Origin: Pseudomonas agarici
GTDB lineage: Bacteria > Pseudomonadota > Gammaproteobacteria > Pseudomonadales > Pseudomonadaceae
NCBI RefSeq assembly: GCF_900109755.1
Contig: NZ_FOAR01000025.1
Coordinates: forward strand, 21,826 to 85,825
Reading direction: 5' to 3'
DNA length: 64,000 nucleotides
Shown: positions 1-8,223 of the stretch, one piece after another
Layout of the letters: each line of letters opens with the position of its first letter
How positions within the stretch are numbered: the stretch's first letter is position 1
Translations under genes and position numbers: made by a program
The notes under the pieces: generated by a model
Database searches by the model: none
What the model was told of the DNA's origin: nothing
What the model saw: only the letters and a program-made list of their open reading frames with translations

Positions 1-690
1 AACGTCGCCTTTGGCCTGCGCATGAAGCCGAAGAGCCTGCGCCCGAACGAAAGCCAGATTGCCACCAAGGTCCATGAACTGCTGAACATGGTGCAGTTGG
101 ACTGGCTGTCCGACCGTTACCCGGAACAGTTGTCCGGCGGCCAGCGCCAGCGGATCGCCCTGGCCCGGGCCTTGGCGGTGGAGCCCAAGGTACTGCTGCT
201 GGACGAACCGTTCGGTGCGCTGGATGCCAAGGTGCGCAAGGAGCTGCGCCGCTGGCTGGCGCGCCTGCATGAAGATATCAATCTGACTTCGGTGTTCGTG
301 ACCCACGACCAGGAAGAAGCGATGGAAGTCGCCGATCGTATTGTGGTGATGAACAAAGGCGTGATTGAGCAGATCGGCTCACCCGGCGAGGTGTACGAGA
401 ACCCCGCCAGTGATTTCGTCTACCACTTCCTCGGCGACTCCAATCGCTTGCACCTGGGGGAGAACAACCCGGTGTTGTTCCGCCCCCACGAGGTGTCGTT
501 GTCGCGTCACGAACTGGAAGATCACCACACGGCCGAAGTTCGCGATATCCGGCCGTTGGGCGCGACCACCCGGGTGACTCTGAAGGTCGAGGGCCAGAGT
601 GAACTGATCGAGGCTGAAGTGGTGAAGGACCATGACAGCCTGATCGGTCTGGCGCGGGGCGAGACGCTGTTCTTCAAGCCCAAGGTCTGA
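1..690 (+). CDS. cysA: Sulfate/thiosulfate ABC transporter ATP-binding protein CysA, 5'-truncated by the window edge
   Basis: The cytoplasmic ATPase of the CysTWA-Sbp importer, which powers sulfate and thiosulfate uptake. The reading frame is open from base 1, so the N-terminus with Walker A lies outside the window. Visible are the ABC signature LSGGQRQR, Walker B VLLLDEPFGALDAK, the H-loop FVTHDQEEAMEVADRI, and a C-terminal TOBE-like regulatory region ending FFKPKV. The length of the visible part (229 residues) fits a CysA of about 330 residues missing its first 100. The closest alternative would be another importer of the sulfate/molybdate/spermidine ATPase class. The FGALDAKVRKELRRWLARLHE segment and the sulfur-rich neighbourhood favour CysA. 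The downstream gene is convergent and broken. Confidence 0.9.
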   Translation, partial: NVAFGLRMKPKSLRPNESQIATKVHELLNMVQLDWLSDRYPEQLSGGQRQRIALARALAVEPKVLLLDEPFGALDAKVRKELRRWLARLHEDINLTSVFVTHDQEEAMEVADRIVVMNKGVIEQIGSPGEVYENPASDFVYHFLGDSNRLHLGENNPVLFRPHEVSLSRHELEDHHTAEVRDIRPLGATTRVTLKVEGQSELIEAEVVKDHDSLIGLARGETLFFKPKV

Positions 691-734
691 GAGAGACTGG
701 TCAGTATCCGGTTGTTCTGAAGGGGGCGTTGCGA

Positions 735-1073
735 CAAGCCGGATCGCCCAACTGAGCACAAACAGGCCGACGCCGCTGCTCAACCAGACCATCGTGCTCG
801 ATGGCCGATATTTGGCCCAGCCAAACGGATAGGTCGAGCAGCCCGTTATCGGCAGCCCCAAGGTCACTTCGGGACGCAGATAGAGCCCGCCAACGCCGCC
901 GCCAAAAAAGCCAAAGGGATCATCCAGGGCCCGGCCACTGGCCATCCTGGCCCTGACGGCAGCACCGCGACGGCGCCCAGGACCTGCGCGGTATCGAGGA
1001 AGTGACTGGCGATAGTGCGCCAATCGCGGCGGTACGCCGCGTATTGACTGAGAGGCTCCGGGAGGTTTCTCAT
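735..1073 (-). pseudogene. Frameshifted, 3'-truncated DUF962 (Mpo1-like) membrane protein remnant
   Basis: The start is well formed: AGGAGG lies 7 bases before the ATG at 1073. The first residues, MRNLPEPLSQYAAYRRDWRT, match the start of DUF962/Mpo1-like proteins, small inner-membrane proteins of Pseudomonas. The frame stops at 864 after 69 residues. In another minus frame, from about 888 down to 739, the expected continuation appears: GLYLRPEVTLGLPI, then SSGVGLFVLSWAI, typical of the last membrane segments. The family's C-terminal GHYYEGRKPA-type region is absent before cysA. I read this as a frameshifted and truncated pseudogene whose ribosome-binding site is still intact. Sequence error is an alternative for the frameshift but not for the missing C-terminus. 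Family assignment is from memory of the motif pattern. Confidence 0.6.
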
Positions 1074-1158
1074 TACTATTCCTCCTGTAGGGTGATGGAA
1101 TCATTCCCGGCCGGAAATTTTGCGCTGTCGGCTAAACGACAATCGTTTTGGAGTTCTC

Positions 1159-1845
1159 ATGGACGTATCTGCCTGGCGCTCGCGCCTGCTGACGGGCCAC
1201 TGGTTCAGCAACCTGCCTGCTTACCTGCAGGATAGCCTGGTGGCCACGGCCAAGGGACGGCGCCTGACGCCGGGGCAGTGTCTGTTCAAGCGTGGTGACC
1301 CGCCCTGCGGCCTGTATGCGGTCCTCGAAGGCTCGGTACGGGTCGGTGCCGTCAGTGCAAAAAGCAACGCAGTGGCGCCGAGCCGGATCGAATTGCCGTA
1401 CTGGTTCGGCGAGATTTCCTTGTTCGATGGGTTGCCGCGCACCCATGATGCCTACGCGGTAGGCCACACCATCCTGCTACACGTGCGCCAGGATGTCTTG
1501 TTGGAACTGCTGCAAGAGCACCCGGAATATTGGCGGCATTTTGCTTTGCTGATGAGCCAGAAGCTGTGCCTGACCTTTATCGGCCTGGAACAGTTGAGCC
1601 GGCTACCGACGGCTGTGCGCCTGGCGCATCGGTTGCTGCTGATCGCCGAAGGCTATGGTGAACTCAATCAGTCGCGGCAACTGATCCCGTTGGCCCAGGA
1701 CCAACTGGCGGCGATGCTGTCGTTGTCGCGCCAGAGCAGCCGGCAGATTTTCCAGGGCCTGCGAGACGAGGGCATCATCGACCTGAACCAGGGTGAAATC
1801 GAAATTCTCGACCTGAAGCGCCTGCGGGCGGCGGCGAGTGCCTGA
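1159..1845 (+). CDS. Crp/Fnr-family transcriptional regulator
   Basis: A 228-residue regulator with an N-terminal cyclic-nucleotide-binding-like beta-roll (about residues 25-125; GQCLFKRGDPPCGLYAVLEG and YWFGEISLFDG are the phosphate-binding-cassette-like strands). The C-terminal winged helix-turn-helix covers about residues 155-215 (PLAQDQLAAMLSLSRQSSRQ). No Fnr-type N-terminal cysteine cluster is visible, so it is more like Crp-type or orphan sensors than oxygen sensors. The ATG at 1159 is chosen because GGAG sits 6 bases upstream; a longer TTG-start version at 1120 is less likely. TGTCG-N6-CGACA just upstream is a possible autoregulatory site but very short. A Crp/Fnr regulator also lies beside cysA in P. 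aeruginosa, from memory. The ligand is unknown. Confidence 0.85.
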   Translation: MDVSAWRSRLLTGHWFSNLPAYLQDSLVATAKGRRLTPGQCLFKRGDPPCGLYAVLEGSVRVGAVSAKSNAVAPSRIELPYWFGEISLFDGLPRTHDAYAVGHTILLHVRQDVLLELLQEHPEYWRHFALLMSQKLCLTFIGLEQLSRLPTAVRLAHRLLLIAEGYGELNQSRQLIPLAQDQLAAMLSLSRQSSRQIFQGLRDEGIIDLNQGEIEILDLKRLRAAASA

Positions 1846-1878
1846 AAGGCGTCGACATTGAACTGATCGTACAGGCCA

Positions 1879-2799
1879 CTAGAGCGCGGCATAATCTTCC
1901 TGACGGTCCAGCGCCACTAACGTCTGGATCATCGCCTGCGCCGCTGGCGATAGCCGGAACCCGGTGCGGCTGACAATCGCGCAACGGGCCTGCAGGCTCT
2001 CGATGTTCGGCGCCAGGTTGCGCCAATGCAGCAGCACCAGCGAATCCTGTGCCGCATCCTCGACAAACGCCTCATGAGTACCGACGCCAATCGCATTGGA
2101 CTGGCGCACGATTTTCACCAGCGCGGGAAAATGTTCGGTCTCGATATGCGGCGAAAAATCGGTGCGCCCGCTGAGGTTTGCCAGCAGCTTGCGAATGCCT
2201 GGCGCGATCAGCGCGGTCGCCAGTGGATAGTCGAACATATCGTTGGTCGACAAGCTGTTCTTGGCCAGCAACGGGTGTTCGAGACGGCAGAAAAATACGC
2301 CACGCCTGGGCGTCAGTGCCTGGGTCTGGAAATTCGGGTCGGCTTCGAAATGACGGATGTCGGCGATAAAAAATTCTATTTCTTCGCGACTCAGGCTGCG
2401 GCTGAGTTGTTCCCAATTATCCACCCGGAATCGGGTGCGCACTTTCGGGTGGGCGTGGATAAACCGTGCTACCGCTTCCGGCACCAGTTTCACCGCCGGC
2501 GCTGGGCCGCAACCGAAGCGCAGTTCGCCGGCGTCGAACTTGCTCATCTGGGTCACTTCGGCGCTCAGCCGCGCCGCGCCCTGGACCAGAGGCAGGGCGT
2601 GTTGCAACACCATCTGACCTTCGGGCGTCGGGTGGAGGTCCTTACTGCCACGGTTCACCAACACACAGCCGAACTCTTGTTCCAACCCCTGGATACTGCG
2701 GCTGAAGGCCGGTTGGGTGATACCCATGGCGTCCGCTGCGCGGACAAAACTGCGATGTTCGTTGAGGGCGATAAAATAACGCAGTTGGCGAAGATCCAT
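1879..2799 (-). CDS. LysR-family transcriptional regulator
   Basis: A 306-residue LysR-type regulator. The N-terminal winged helix-turn-helix starts MDLRQLRYFIALNEHRSF and includes AADAMGITQPAFSRSIQGLE as helices 2-3. The rest is the periplasmic-binding-protein-like effector domain. The frame extends upstream to 2868, but the ATG at 2799 matches the family start exactly. It is convergent with the Crp-like gene and divergent from tonB. A LysR regulator next to tonB2-type genes suggests control of the tonB-exbB-exbD unit or of sulfur genes further on, but this is inferred only from position. No substrate can be assigned from sequence. Confidence 0.88.
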   Translation of the reverse strand: MDLRQLRYFIALNEHRSFVRAADAMGITQPAFSRSIQGLEQEFGCVLVNRGSKDLHPTPEGQMVLQHALPLVQGAARLSAEVTQMSKFDAGELRFGCGPAPAVKLVPEAVARFIHAHPKVRTRFRVDNWEQLSRSLSREEIEFFIADIRHFEADPNFQTQALTPRRGVFFCRLEHPLLAKNSLSTNDMFDYPLATALIAPGIRKLLANLSGRTDFSPHIETEHFPALVKIVRQSNAIGVGTHEAFVEDAAQDSLVLLHWRNLAPNIESLQARCAIVSRTGFRLSPAAQAMIQTLVALDRQEDYAAL

Positions 2800-3215
2800 A
2801 GACTTCCCGGCACCCAAAAATAGCTCGAAGGCATTTGCGACGAGTGAGGCCTGAGGTTTTAAATGCAAGCTATTATTCGGTCAATGAAGAATTTTAGCGT
2901 CTATTAGATCGAAATTGAATATAAAGGACTGACGAGAAACTTCAACCATGGTCAGTTGGGTGTCTCGCCGTGGCTGGAGGATGCCTTCGGGGAATATTTT
3001 CAATGCTTGAAAAGCATGGTTTTTCAAGGGCATCGCTGCAACCCTTGAAACACGCGGCCTTGAGCGGGAGGTTTGGATTTGATATTCCTTTTCGCAATAT
3101 TTATAACTTCAAATATTACTTTATGACCTAAGTGATCTCCATGGATCATCGGCTCTCTCGATGCGTGCCAGACATGCTTCGAGGATTTTTTGCTGAAGAA
3201 CGCGGGAGTTATTTC
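2800..3215. promoter_or_regulatory. Divergent AT-rich intergenic region between the LysR gene and tonB
   Basis: About 415 bases with no credible gene. Two AT-rich stretches (about 2860-2930 and 3080-3125) probably hold the promoters for the LysR gene and for tonB. I looked for a Fur-type inverted repeat in front of tonB and did not find a convincing one, so iron control of this tonB is not supported by sequence. Confidence 0.45.
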
Positions 3216-4028
3216 ATGGGCAATGTCCAGATCGCAGCCAGTGCATATGAGGTGCGCAGACCTCAAGCGCCGAGTGGCGAGTTGCTCGATCTCGGTCGAC
3301 CCCATCACGCGCCGCTGGAGCAACTGCGTCTGCAGAAAGTGCCCAAGGGCATCCTCAGTCGACGCGAGGCAATCTTGCTCGGTGTATTCGCGCTGGCGCT
3401 GCATGGCGCGGTGGTCTACTGGCTGAGCCAGAAACAGGCGCCGGTGCTGGTGGTGGTGCCGCCGCAAATCCCGCCGATGACCATTGAGTTTTCCCAGCCG
3501 TCACCGCCCGTGGTTCAACCGCCGCCGCCCGTGTCGCCACCTCCATCGGTGGTCGAGCCGCCACCGCCGGTAGTTGACGAACTGGCGGCAAAGCCACCGC
3601 CTAAACCCATCGCCAAGCCCATATCGACGCCCAAACCGGTACCCAAGCCTGAGCCTAAGCCAGTGCCAAAGCCGGTCGAACAGCCGCCGGTATCGCCACA
3701 ACCGACGGAGCCACCCGCGCCACCGGCTCCGCCCAGCCCGGCCCCGGTGACCCCGGCTTCGGCCAGCGCCGCCTACCTGAAGAACCCGGCGCCGGAGTAT
3801 CCGGCGCTGGCCCAGCGGCGCGGCTGGGAAGGCACGGTGTTGCTACGGGTCCAAGTGCTGGCCAGCGGTACACCGGGCGAGATCCAGATTCAGCAAAGCA
3901 GTGGTCGCGAGCAACTCGACCAGGCTGCCCTGGCGGCGGTGAAGCGTTGGCGCTTTGTCCCGGCCAAACAGGGCGATGTCGCCCAGGTCGGCTGGGTCAG
4001 CGTACCCATCGATTTCAAGATCCACTGA
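3216..4028 (+). CDS. tonB: Energy transducer TonB (TonB2-like)
   Basis: A 270-residue TonB that spans the periplasm to pass proton-motive energy to outer-membrane receptors. It has an unusually long cytoplasmic N-terminus of about 55 residues, one membrane anchor (about 55-75, AILLGVFALALHGAVVYWL), a long Pro/Lys-rich spacer (about 85-175) and a C-terminal TonB domain with AYLKNPAPEYPALAQRRG and RWRFVPAKQG. The ATG at 3216 has GGGAG upstream; the frame is open back to 3132 without a better start. N-terminal extensions are common in Pseudomonas TonB proteins. It is followed by exbB and exbD, so the full energising complex is encoded here. With sulfur genes on both sides it may serve uptake of sulfur compounds rather than siderophores (inference). 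Confidence 0.93.
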   Translation: MGNVQIAASAYEVRRPQAPSGELLDLGRPHHAPLEQLRLQKVPKGILSRREAILLGVFALALHGAVVYWLSQKQAPVLVVVPPQIPPMTIEFSQPSPPVVQPPPPVSPPPSVVEPPPPVVDELAAKPPPKPIAKPISTPKPVPKPEPKPVPKPVEQPPVSPQPTEPPAPPAPPSPAPVTPASASAAYLKNPAPEYPALAQRRGWEGTVLLRVQVLASGTPGEIQIQQSSGREQLDQAALAAVKRWRFVPAKQGDVAQVGWVSVPIDFKIH

Positions 4029-4071
4029 TCGGCAGCCAACGCGCTGAACGTTTTTACAGAGGGAACCTATT

Positions 4072-4797
4072 ATGACGTTACTGGCATCTCCACTCCAATC
4101 CATCGAAAGCGCGGTGATCTGGCTGCTGATGGTCTTTTCCGTCGCCACTTGGGGCCTGACCCTGCTCAAGGTCGTGCAGTTCGCTCGCTTGAAGGGCCAG
4201 GATCGCACGTTCCACAAACAGTTCTGGGCGGCCTCCAGCCTCGACTCGGCGGTCGAGCTGAGCGATACCCTGCCTGGTGCCGCCGCCCGCGTGGCCCAGG
4301 CCGGCTATGCCGCGATCCAGGTCGGCGAGGCGCCACAGGTCGCTGGTCTGAGCCAGGCGATCAATCACCAGGACCGCCTGGAACGTGCCCTGCGCCAGCA
4401 GATCGTGCGTGAGCGTCGTGCCCTGGAAACCGGTCTGGCGGTGGTTGCCAGTATCGGCAGTACTTCGCCGTTCATTGGCCTGTTCGGCACCGTGTGGGGG
4501 ATCATGGAGGCCCTCAAAGGCATCAGCGCCGCCGGTTCCGCGAGCCTGGAAACCGTGGCCGGACCGATCGGTGCCGCGCTGGTGGCGACCGGGGTGGGGA
4601 TTGCTGTCGCGGTGCCTGCGGTGTTGGTCTACAACTACTTCCTGCGTCGCCTGAAACTCACTGCCGCCGACCTCGACGACTTCGCCCACGATTTCTATAG
4701 CCTTGCGCAGAAGAGTTCGTTTCGGCTACTGGTCCATCCGACGGCCAACAAGAGTACTGGCCTGAGCATTACGCAGAAAGTGAAGGAGGCGTCCTGA
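4072..4797 (+). CDS. exbB: Biopolymer transport protein ExbB
   Basis: A 241-residue inner-membrane MotA/TolQ/ExbB-type proton-channel subunit of the TonB complex. One N-terminal membrane helix (AVIWLLMVFSVATWGLTLL) is followed by a long cytoplasmic loop with RALETGLAVVASIGSTSPFI. Two further helices carry GLFGTVWGIMEAL and VATGVGIAVAVPAVLVYNYF, the hallmark ExbB segments. GAGGGAA precedes the ATG by about 7 bases, 43 bases after tonB. One base separates its stop from the exbD start, so it is translationally coupled. Length is normal for ExbB proteins of this class. Confidence 0.93.
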   Translation: MTLLASPLQSIESAVIWLLMVFSVATWGLTLLKVVQFARLKGQDRTFHKQFWAASSLDSAVELSDTLPGAAARVAQAGYAAIQVGEAPQVAGLSQAINHQDRLERALRQQIVRERRALETGLAVVASIGSTSPFIGLFGTVWGIMEALKGISAAGSASLETVAGPIGAALVATGVGIAVAVPAVLVYNYFLRRLKLTAADLDDFAHDFYSLAQKSSFRLLVHPTANKSTGLSITQKVKEAS

Positions 4798-4798
4798 C

Positions 4799-5200
4799 AT
4801 GGCCTTTTCCATCCAAGACAGTGATGAGGTGCTCAGCGAAATCAACGTCACGCCGCTGGTGGATGTCATGCTGGTGCTACTGGTGGTGTTTATCGTTACC
4901 GCGCCGCTGCTGACTAACGCCATTGCGATCAACCTGCCCAAGACCGAAGCCGTAGCGCCGGTGACGCAGAAGGACGCGTTGGTGGTGAGTATCGACGGGG
5001 CCGGCAAGTGGTTTATCGACAAGGACGAAATCAAGCCACAGCTGCTGGAGCTCAGTCTCCAGGCAGCCAAGGCCAAGGACCCGGACCTACGGGTGCAACT
5101 GCAGGCCGACAACGCGGTGAACTACGGCGAAGTGGCGCGGGCCATGGCGTCCATCGAGCGGGCCGGAATCAGCAAATTGTCGGTGATCACCGCGCGCTGA
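4799..5200 (+). CDS. exbD: Biopolymer transport protein ExbD
   Basis: A 133-residue ExbD/TolR-family protein with one N-terminal membrane helix and a periplasmic domain. The pattern EINVTPLVDVMLVLLVVFIV holds the conserved aspartate needed for proton coupling. The periplasmic part ends with VNYGEVARAMASIERAGI, typical of the family. AAGGAGG lies just upstream inside the end of exbB. It closes the tonB-exbB-exbD operon and is followed by a hairpin with a T-run. Confidence 0.93.
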   Translation: MAFSIQDSDEVLSEINVTPLVDVMLVLLVVFIVTAPLLTNAIAINLPKTEAVAPVTQKDALVVSIDGAGKWFIDKDEIKPQLLELSLQAAKAKDPDLRVQLQADNAVNYGEVARAMASIERAGISKLSVITAR

Positions 5201-5224
5201 ACGCAACCGCTACTTGAGTTTTTT

Positions 5225-5259
5225 GGGCCGTCTCCTGGGCAGGGTACGGCTCTTTTTTA
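5225..5259 (+). terminator. Rho-independent terminator after exbD
   Basis: Stem GGGCCGT / ACGGCTC (7 pairs including one G-U) with a loop of about 13 bases is followed directly by a T-rich run. It lies about 25 bases past the exbD stop. Confidence 0.75.
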
Positions 5260-5417
5260 TTGCCGGATAAGCTGATGGAATGGCCATGATGGTAACGGAG
5301 TGGAGGTTTTTTTATATTTCTTTATGATCTTAATAAATAGATTCTTATTCCTTAACGAATGCAATCTTTCTCCTTCATACTTGATCCGGAACGCAAACGC
5401 TGGAGCAGGTGTACCCC

Positions 5418-5999
5418 ATGCGCAACGAGTCGATTCGTTATCTGATCGTGCCGGGCTGGCAAGGATCGCCAGAAGATCATTGGCAAACCCACTGGCAGAA
5501 CAGCCTGCCCAACAGTGCGCGAGTGGAGCAGGCCGACTGGCTGACGCCGCGTCGCGAGGATTGGGTCGCAGCGCTCGCCGAGGCTGTTGCCGCCGACCAC
5601 ACGGCGGTGATCTTGATCGCCCACAGCCTGGGTTGCATCGCCGTCGCCCATTGGGCGCGATCCGCGCCGTTGCACCTGTTGCGGCGGGTTCGCGGAGCCT
5701 TATTGGTGGCGCCGGCCGATGTCGAACGGCATGCCTGCGCCGCGGCGTTGCGTAATTTTGCCCCGATTCCCGGCGACCGGCTGCCGTTCCCGAGCCAGAT
5801 CGTGGCCTCCGACAACGACGACGCCGTCAGCGCCGCGCGCGCCCTCGAACTAGCGCATTGCTGGGGCGGCGAAGTCGACATCCTCAGTGGCGCCGGGCAT
5901 ATCAATGTGAACTCCGGCCATCAACGCTGGGAGCAGGGGTTTGCCTACCTGTACCGTCTGCAAACCCGTATGGAAGCGCCTTCGCTGCGCCGCGCCTGA
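5418..5999 (+). CDS. RBBP9/YdeN-family serine hydrolase
   Basis: A 193-residue small alpha/beta hydrolase of the RBBP9/YdeN family. Visible are the family opening YLIVPGWQGSPEDHW, the nucleophile elbow AHSLGC (Ser70), an acidic site in VASDNDDAV (Asp132 or Asp134) and the histidine GAGHIN (His161). These give a full Ser-Asp-His triad in a cytoplasmic protein without a signal peptide. The ATG at 5418 is preceded by GGAGCAGG; a GTG three codons upstream is the only nearby alternative. It sits between tonB-exbB-exbD and a sigma54-activator-like gene, in the same orientation as both. The substrate is unknown. Confidence 0.8.
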   Translation: MRNESIRYLIVPGWQGSPEDHWQTHWQNSLPNSARVEQADWLTPRREDWVAALAEAVAADHTAVILIAHSLGCIAVAHWARSAPLHLLRRVRGALLVAPADVERHACAAALRNFAPIPGDRLPFPSQIVASDNDDAVSAARALELAHCWGGEVDILSGAGHINVNSGHQRWEQGFAYLYRLQTRMEAPSLRRA

Positions 6000-6054
6000 T
6001 TTTTTCCTCTGCTTGAACGTCCCCGCTGCGAGGCGGTCGGCGCGGGAGTCTGTC

Positions 6055-6963
6055 ATGAGTCTGCATGAAATCTTCGGCCAGCCTTTGCTGACCTTTCCCG
6101 ATGCGGAAAAAAGCCCGCTGAGTATCCGTGCCAAGGCGCTGGTATTCGTCGATCCGCGTTCGCGCCAGTTGCGCGAAGAGCTCGAACAACTGGCGCCCAA
6201 GGCGCTGCCGGTGCTGATCCGCGGCGAAACCGGCAGCGGTAAGGAGCTGTTGGCCCGACATATCCATCGCGCCAGCGACCGTACCGGGCTATTTGTCTCG
6301 GTCAACTGCGGCGCCATCAGCCTTACTTACGCCGACGCCGAGTTGTTCGGTTACGCGGTGGGGACCCACAGCAGTTCAGTCAGCAGTCGGGCCGGCTGGT
6401 TCGGCTCGGCCAATGGCGGAACCCTGTACCTGGATGAGATCGGCGACCTGCCGCTGCCGATCCAGATCAAGCTGCTGGCGGCCCTGGAAAACCATGAGGT
6501 GACGCGGGTGGGCGCGAAGCAGCCCAGCCCGGTGGATGTGCGTTTGGTGGCGGCGACCAGCATCGATCTGGGCCAGGCGGTGGCGGTGGGGAAATTCCAC
6601 CCACGGCTCTATCACTACCTCTGCGAAGGCCGGCTGGAATTGCCGGCGTTGCGTGAGCGGGTCGGCGATATCTTGCCCCTGGCCGAGTATTTCCTCGGCA
6701 TCTACAGTCAGCGCCTGAACCTGTCGGTACCGCTGATCAGTGACGGCGCCCAGCGGGCGTTGGAGCGTCACAGTTGGCCGGGCAATACTCGTGAGCTGGA
6801 AAACGTCATTCACTTCGCCTTGCTGGTGAGCAGCGGCGATGAGATCCTGGCGGAGCATCTGAACCTGCCAACGCCGTTGGCCCTGGTCGAGCAATTGATC
6901 GGTAGCCGTTGCGCCGAGGAACTGGCGGCGCTCAAACGGTTGTTGGAGCAGGCAGGCGCCTGA
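6055..6963 (+). CDS. Short AAA+ sigma54-activator-like regulator lacking GAFTGA and a DNA-binding domain
   Basis: A 302-residue protein that is almost only a sigma54-interaction AAA+ domain. Walker A is GETGSGKE (57-64), the Walker B region is GGTLYLDEIGDL (121-132), and the sensor II region is WPGNTRELEN (241-250). The loop that normally reads GAFTGA and contacts sigma54 reads GTHSSS (103-108) after ELFGYAV. After about residue 275 only a short helical tail follows, with no Fis-type helix-turn-helix, and no receiver or GAF domain precedes the ATPase. The ATG at 6055 is the natural start; the frame is open further upstream but overlaps the hydrolase gene. Without GAFTGA it may not open sigma54 promoters on its own. 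It could act with sigma70, as a partner of another activator, or be degenerate. Confidence 0.82.
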   Translation: MSLHEIFGQPLLTFPDAEKSPLSIRAKALVFVDPRSRQLREELEQLAPKALPVLIRGETGSGKELLARHIHRASDRTGLFVSVNCGAISLTYADAELFGYAVGTHSSSVSSRAGWFGSANGGTLYLDEIGDLPLPIQIKLLAALENHEVTRVGAKQPSPVDVRLVAATSIDLGQAVAVGKFHPRLYHYLCEGRLELPALRERVGDILPLAEYFLGIYSQRLNLSVPLISDGAQRALERHSWPGNTRELENVIHFALLVSSGDEILAEHLNLPTPLALVEQLIGSRCAEELAALKRLLEQAGA

Positions 6964-7211
6964 TCTTTTGGAGAGCCGACTTGCCGATGAAGAAGTCGGC
7001 CAGAACGCTAAGCTTGATGGCAAGCTCGCTCACACATAAACATCGCGCCTGCCGGGCATTAATAAAATGGAATATGCAGACAAATAGAAGATATTGTTCT
7101 GGAATAAAAGCATCGGTATCTTCTACTCCATACCAACGATATCATTTTGCTAGCGCTTCTTTTCCCTTGGCTGTCGTCAATGACGACCAAGATTTTCGAT
7201 AAGGACACTGC

Positions 7212-7994
7212 ATGAAAAAGGTTTTGTTGTTTACCGCATTGGCGGCTGCTCTGACCGCGGGCCTGGCTCAGGCCGGTGAGAAACTGGTGGTAGCGGCAAC
7301 GCCGGTGCCTCACGCCGAGATCCTCGAGCTGATCAAGCCGACCCTCGCCAAAGAGGGCGTCGATCTGGAAATCAAGATCTTCACCGACTACGTACAACCG
7401 AACACCCAGGTTGCCGAGAAACGCCTGGACGCCAACTACTTTCAGACCAAGCCGTACCTGGATGGTTTCAACAAGGGCAAGGGCACCAACCTGATCACCG
7501 TAGTCGGTGTCCATGTCGAGCCTTTCGGCGGTTACTCGAGAAAGGTCAAGAGCCTGGACGAATTGAAGGACGGCGCGACCATCGCCATTCCGAACGAAGG
7601 CAGTAATGCCGGTCGTGCCCTGTTGCTGCTGCAAAGCAAAGGCCTGATCGAACTCAAGGACCCAAACAACGCCCTATCGACACCGAAAGACATCGCCAGC
7701 AACCCGCACAAATTCAAGTTCAAGGAACTGGAATCGGCCCTGCTTCCGCGAGTTTTGGATCAAGTCGACCTGGATATGATCAACACCAACTATGCACTGG
7801 AAGCGGGTCTGAATCCGGCTAAGGACGCCTTGCTGATCGAAGGCGCCGACTCGCCTTACGTGAACTTCCTGGTCGCCCGTCCGGACAATAAGGACAGCGC
7901 CGCGATCCAGAAGCTGGCCAAGGCCCTGACCAGCCCGGAAGTGAAAGCGTTCATCGATAAGAAGTACAAGGGTGCGGTACTGCCGGCATTCTGA
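7212..7994 (+). CDS. metQ: D-methionine ABC transporter substrate-binding protein MetQ/NlpA family
   Basis: A 260-residue NlpA/MetQ-type periplasmic binding protein. The signal peptide MKKVLLFTALAAALTAGLAQA ends at an AQA-G site without a lipobox cysteine, so it looks soluble rather than a lipoprotein. Family blocks visible: VAATPVPHAEILE, LDANYFQTKPYLD, and IAIPNEGSNAGRALLLLQ. AAGGACACTGC precedes the ATG. No metN or metI lies in the window, so it is an orphan that would have to use a remote permease. An AT-rich leader of about 200 bases and a strong terminator make it a separate unit. Methionine or a related sulfur compound is the likely ligand. Confidence 0.87.
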   Translation: MKKVLLFTALAAALTAGLAQAGEKLVVAATPVPHAEILELIKPTLAKEGVDLEIKIFTDYVQPNTQVAEKRLDANYFQTKPYLDGFNKGKGTNLITVVGVHVEPFGGYSRKVKSLDELKDGATIAIPNEGSNAGRALLLLQSKGLIELKDPNNALSTPKDIASNPHKFKFKELESALLPRVLDQVDLDMINTNYALEAGLNPAKDALLIEGADSPYVNFLVARPDNKDSAAIQKLAKALTSPEVKAFIDKKYKGAVLPAF

Positions 7995-8020
7995 TTGACG
8001 AATAATCCGGTCAAGGTTTG

Positions 8021-8057
8021 AACGCCGACGAGCAAGCAGCGTCGGCGTTGTTTATTT
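8021..8057 (+). terminator. Rho-independent terminator after metQ
   Basis: Perfect 10-pair stem AACGCCGACG / CGTCGGCGTT with a 9-base loop, followed by GTTTATTT. It begins 26 bases after the metQ stop. Confidence 0.85.
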
Positions 8058-8223
8058 CACCATCTGTAATAAGCCGACCTTTGCGTACCCGTCCGCTCTG
8101 CCCCTACCGAGCTTGCTCGTCACGGAAATATTCGTAGAGTCTTGTCCACGCACGCAAGGAACCCCATTTCGCGCTAAACAGTCGTAACGACATGGTGTGT
8201 CAGCATTACACGAAGGAGTGTGT

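Noticed and set aside
2026..2823. 265-codon plus-strand frame opposite the LysR gene
   Set aside because: Shadow of the LysR gene, which has a clear helix-turn-helix on the other strand.
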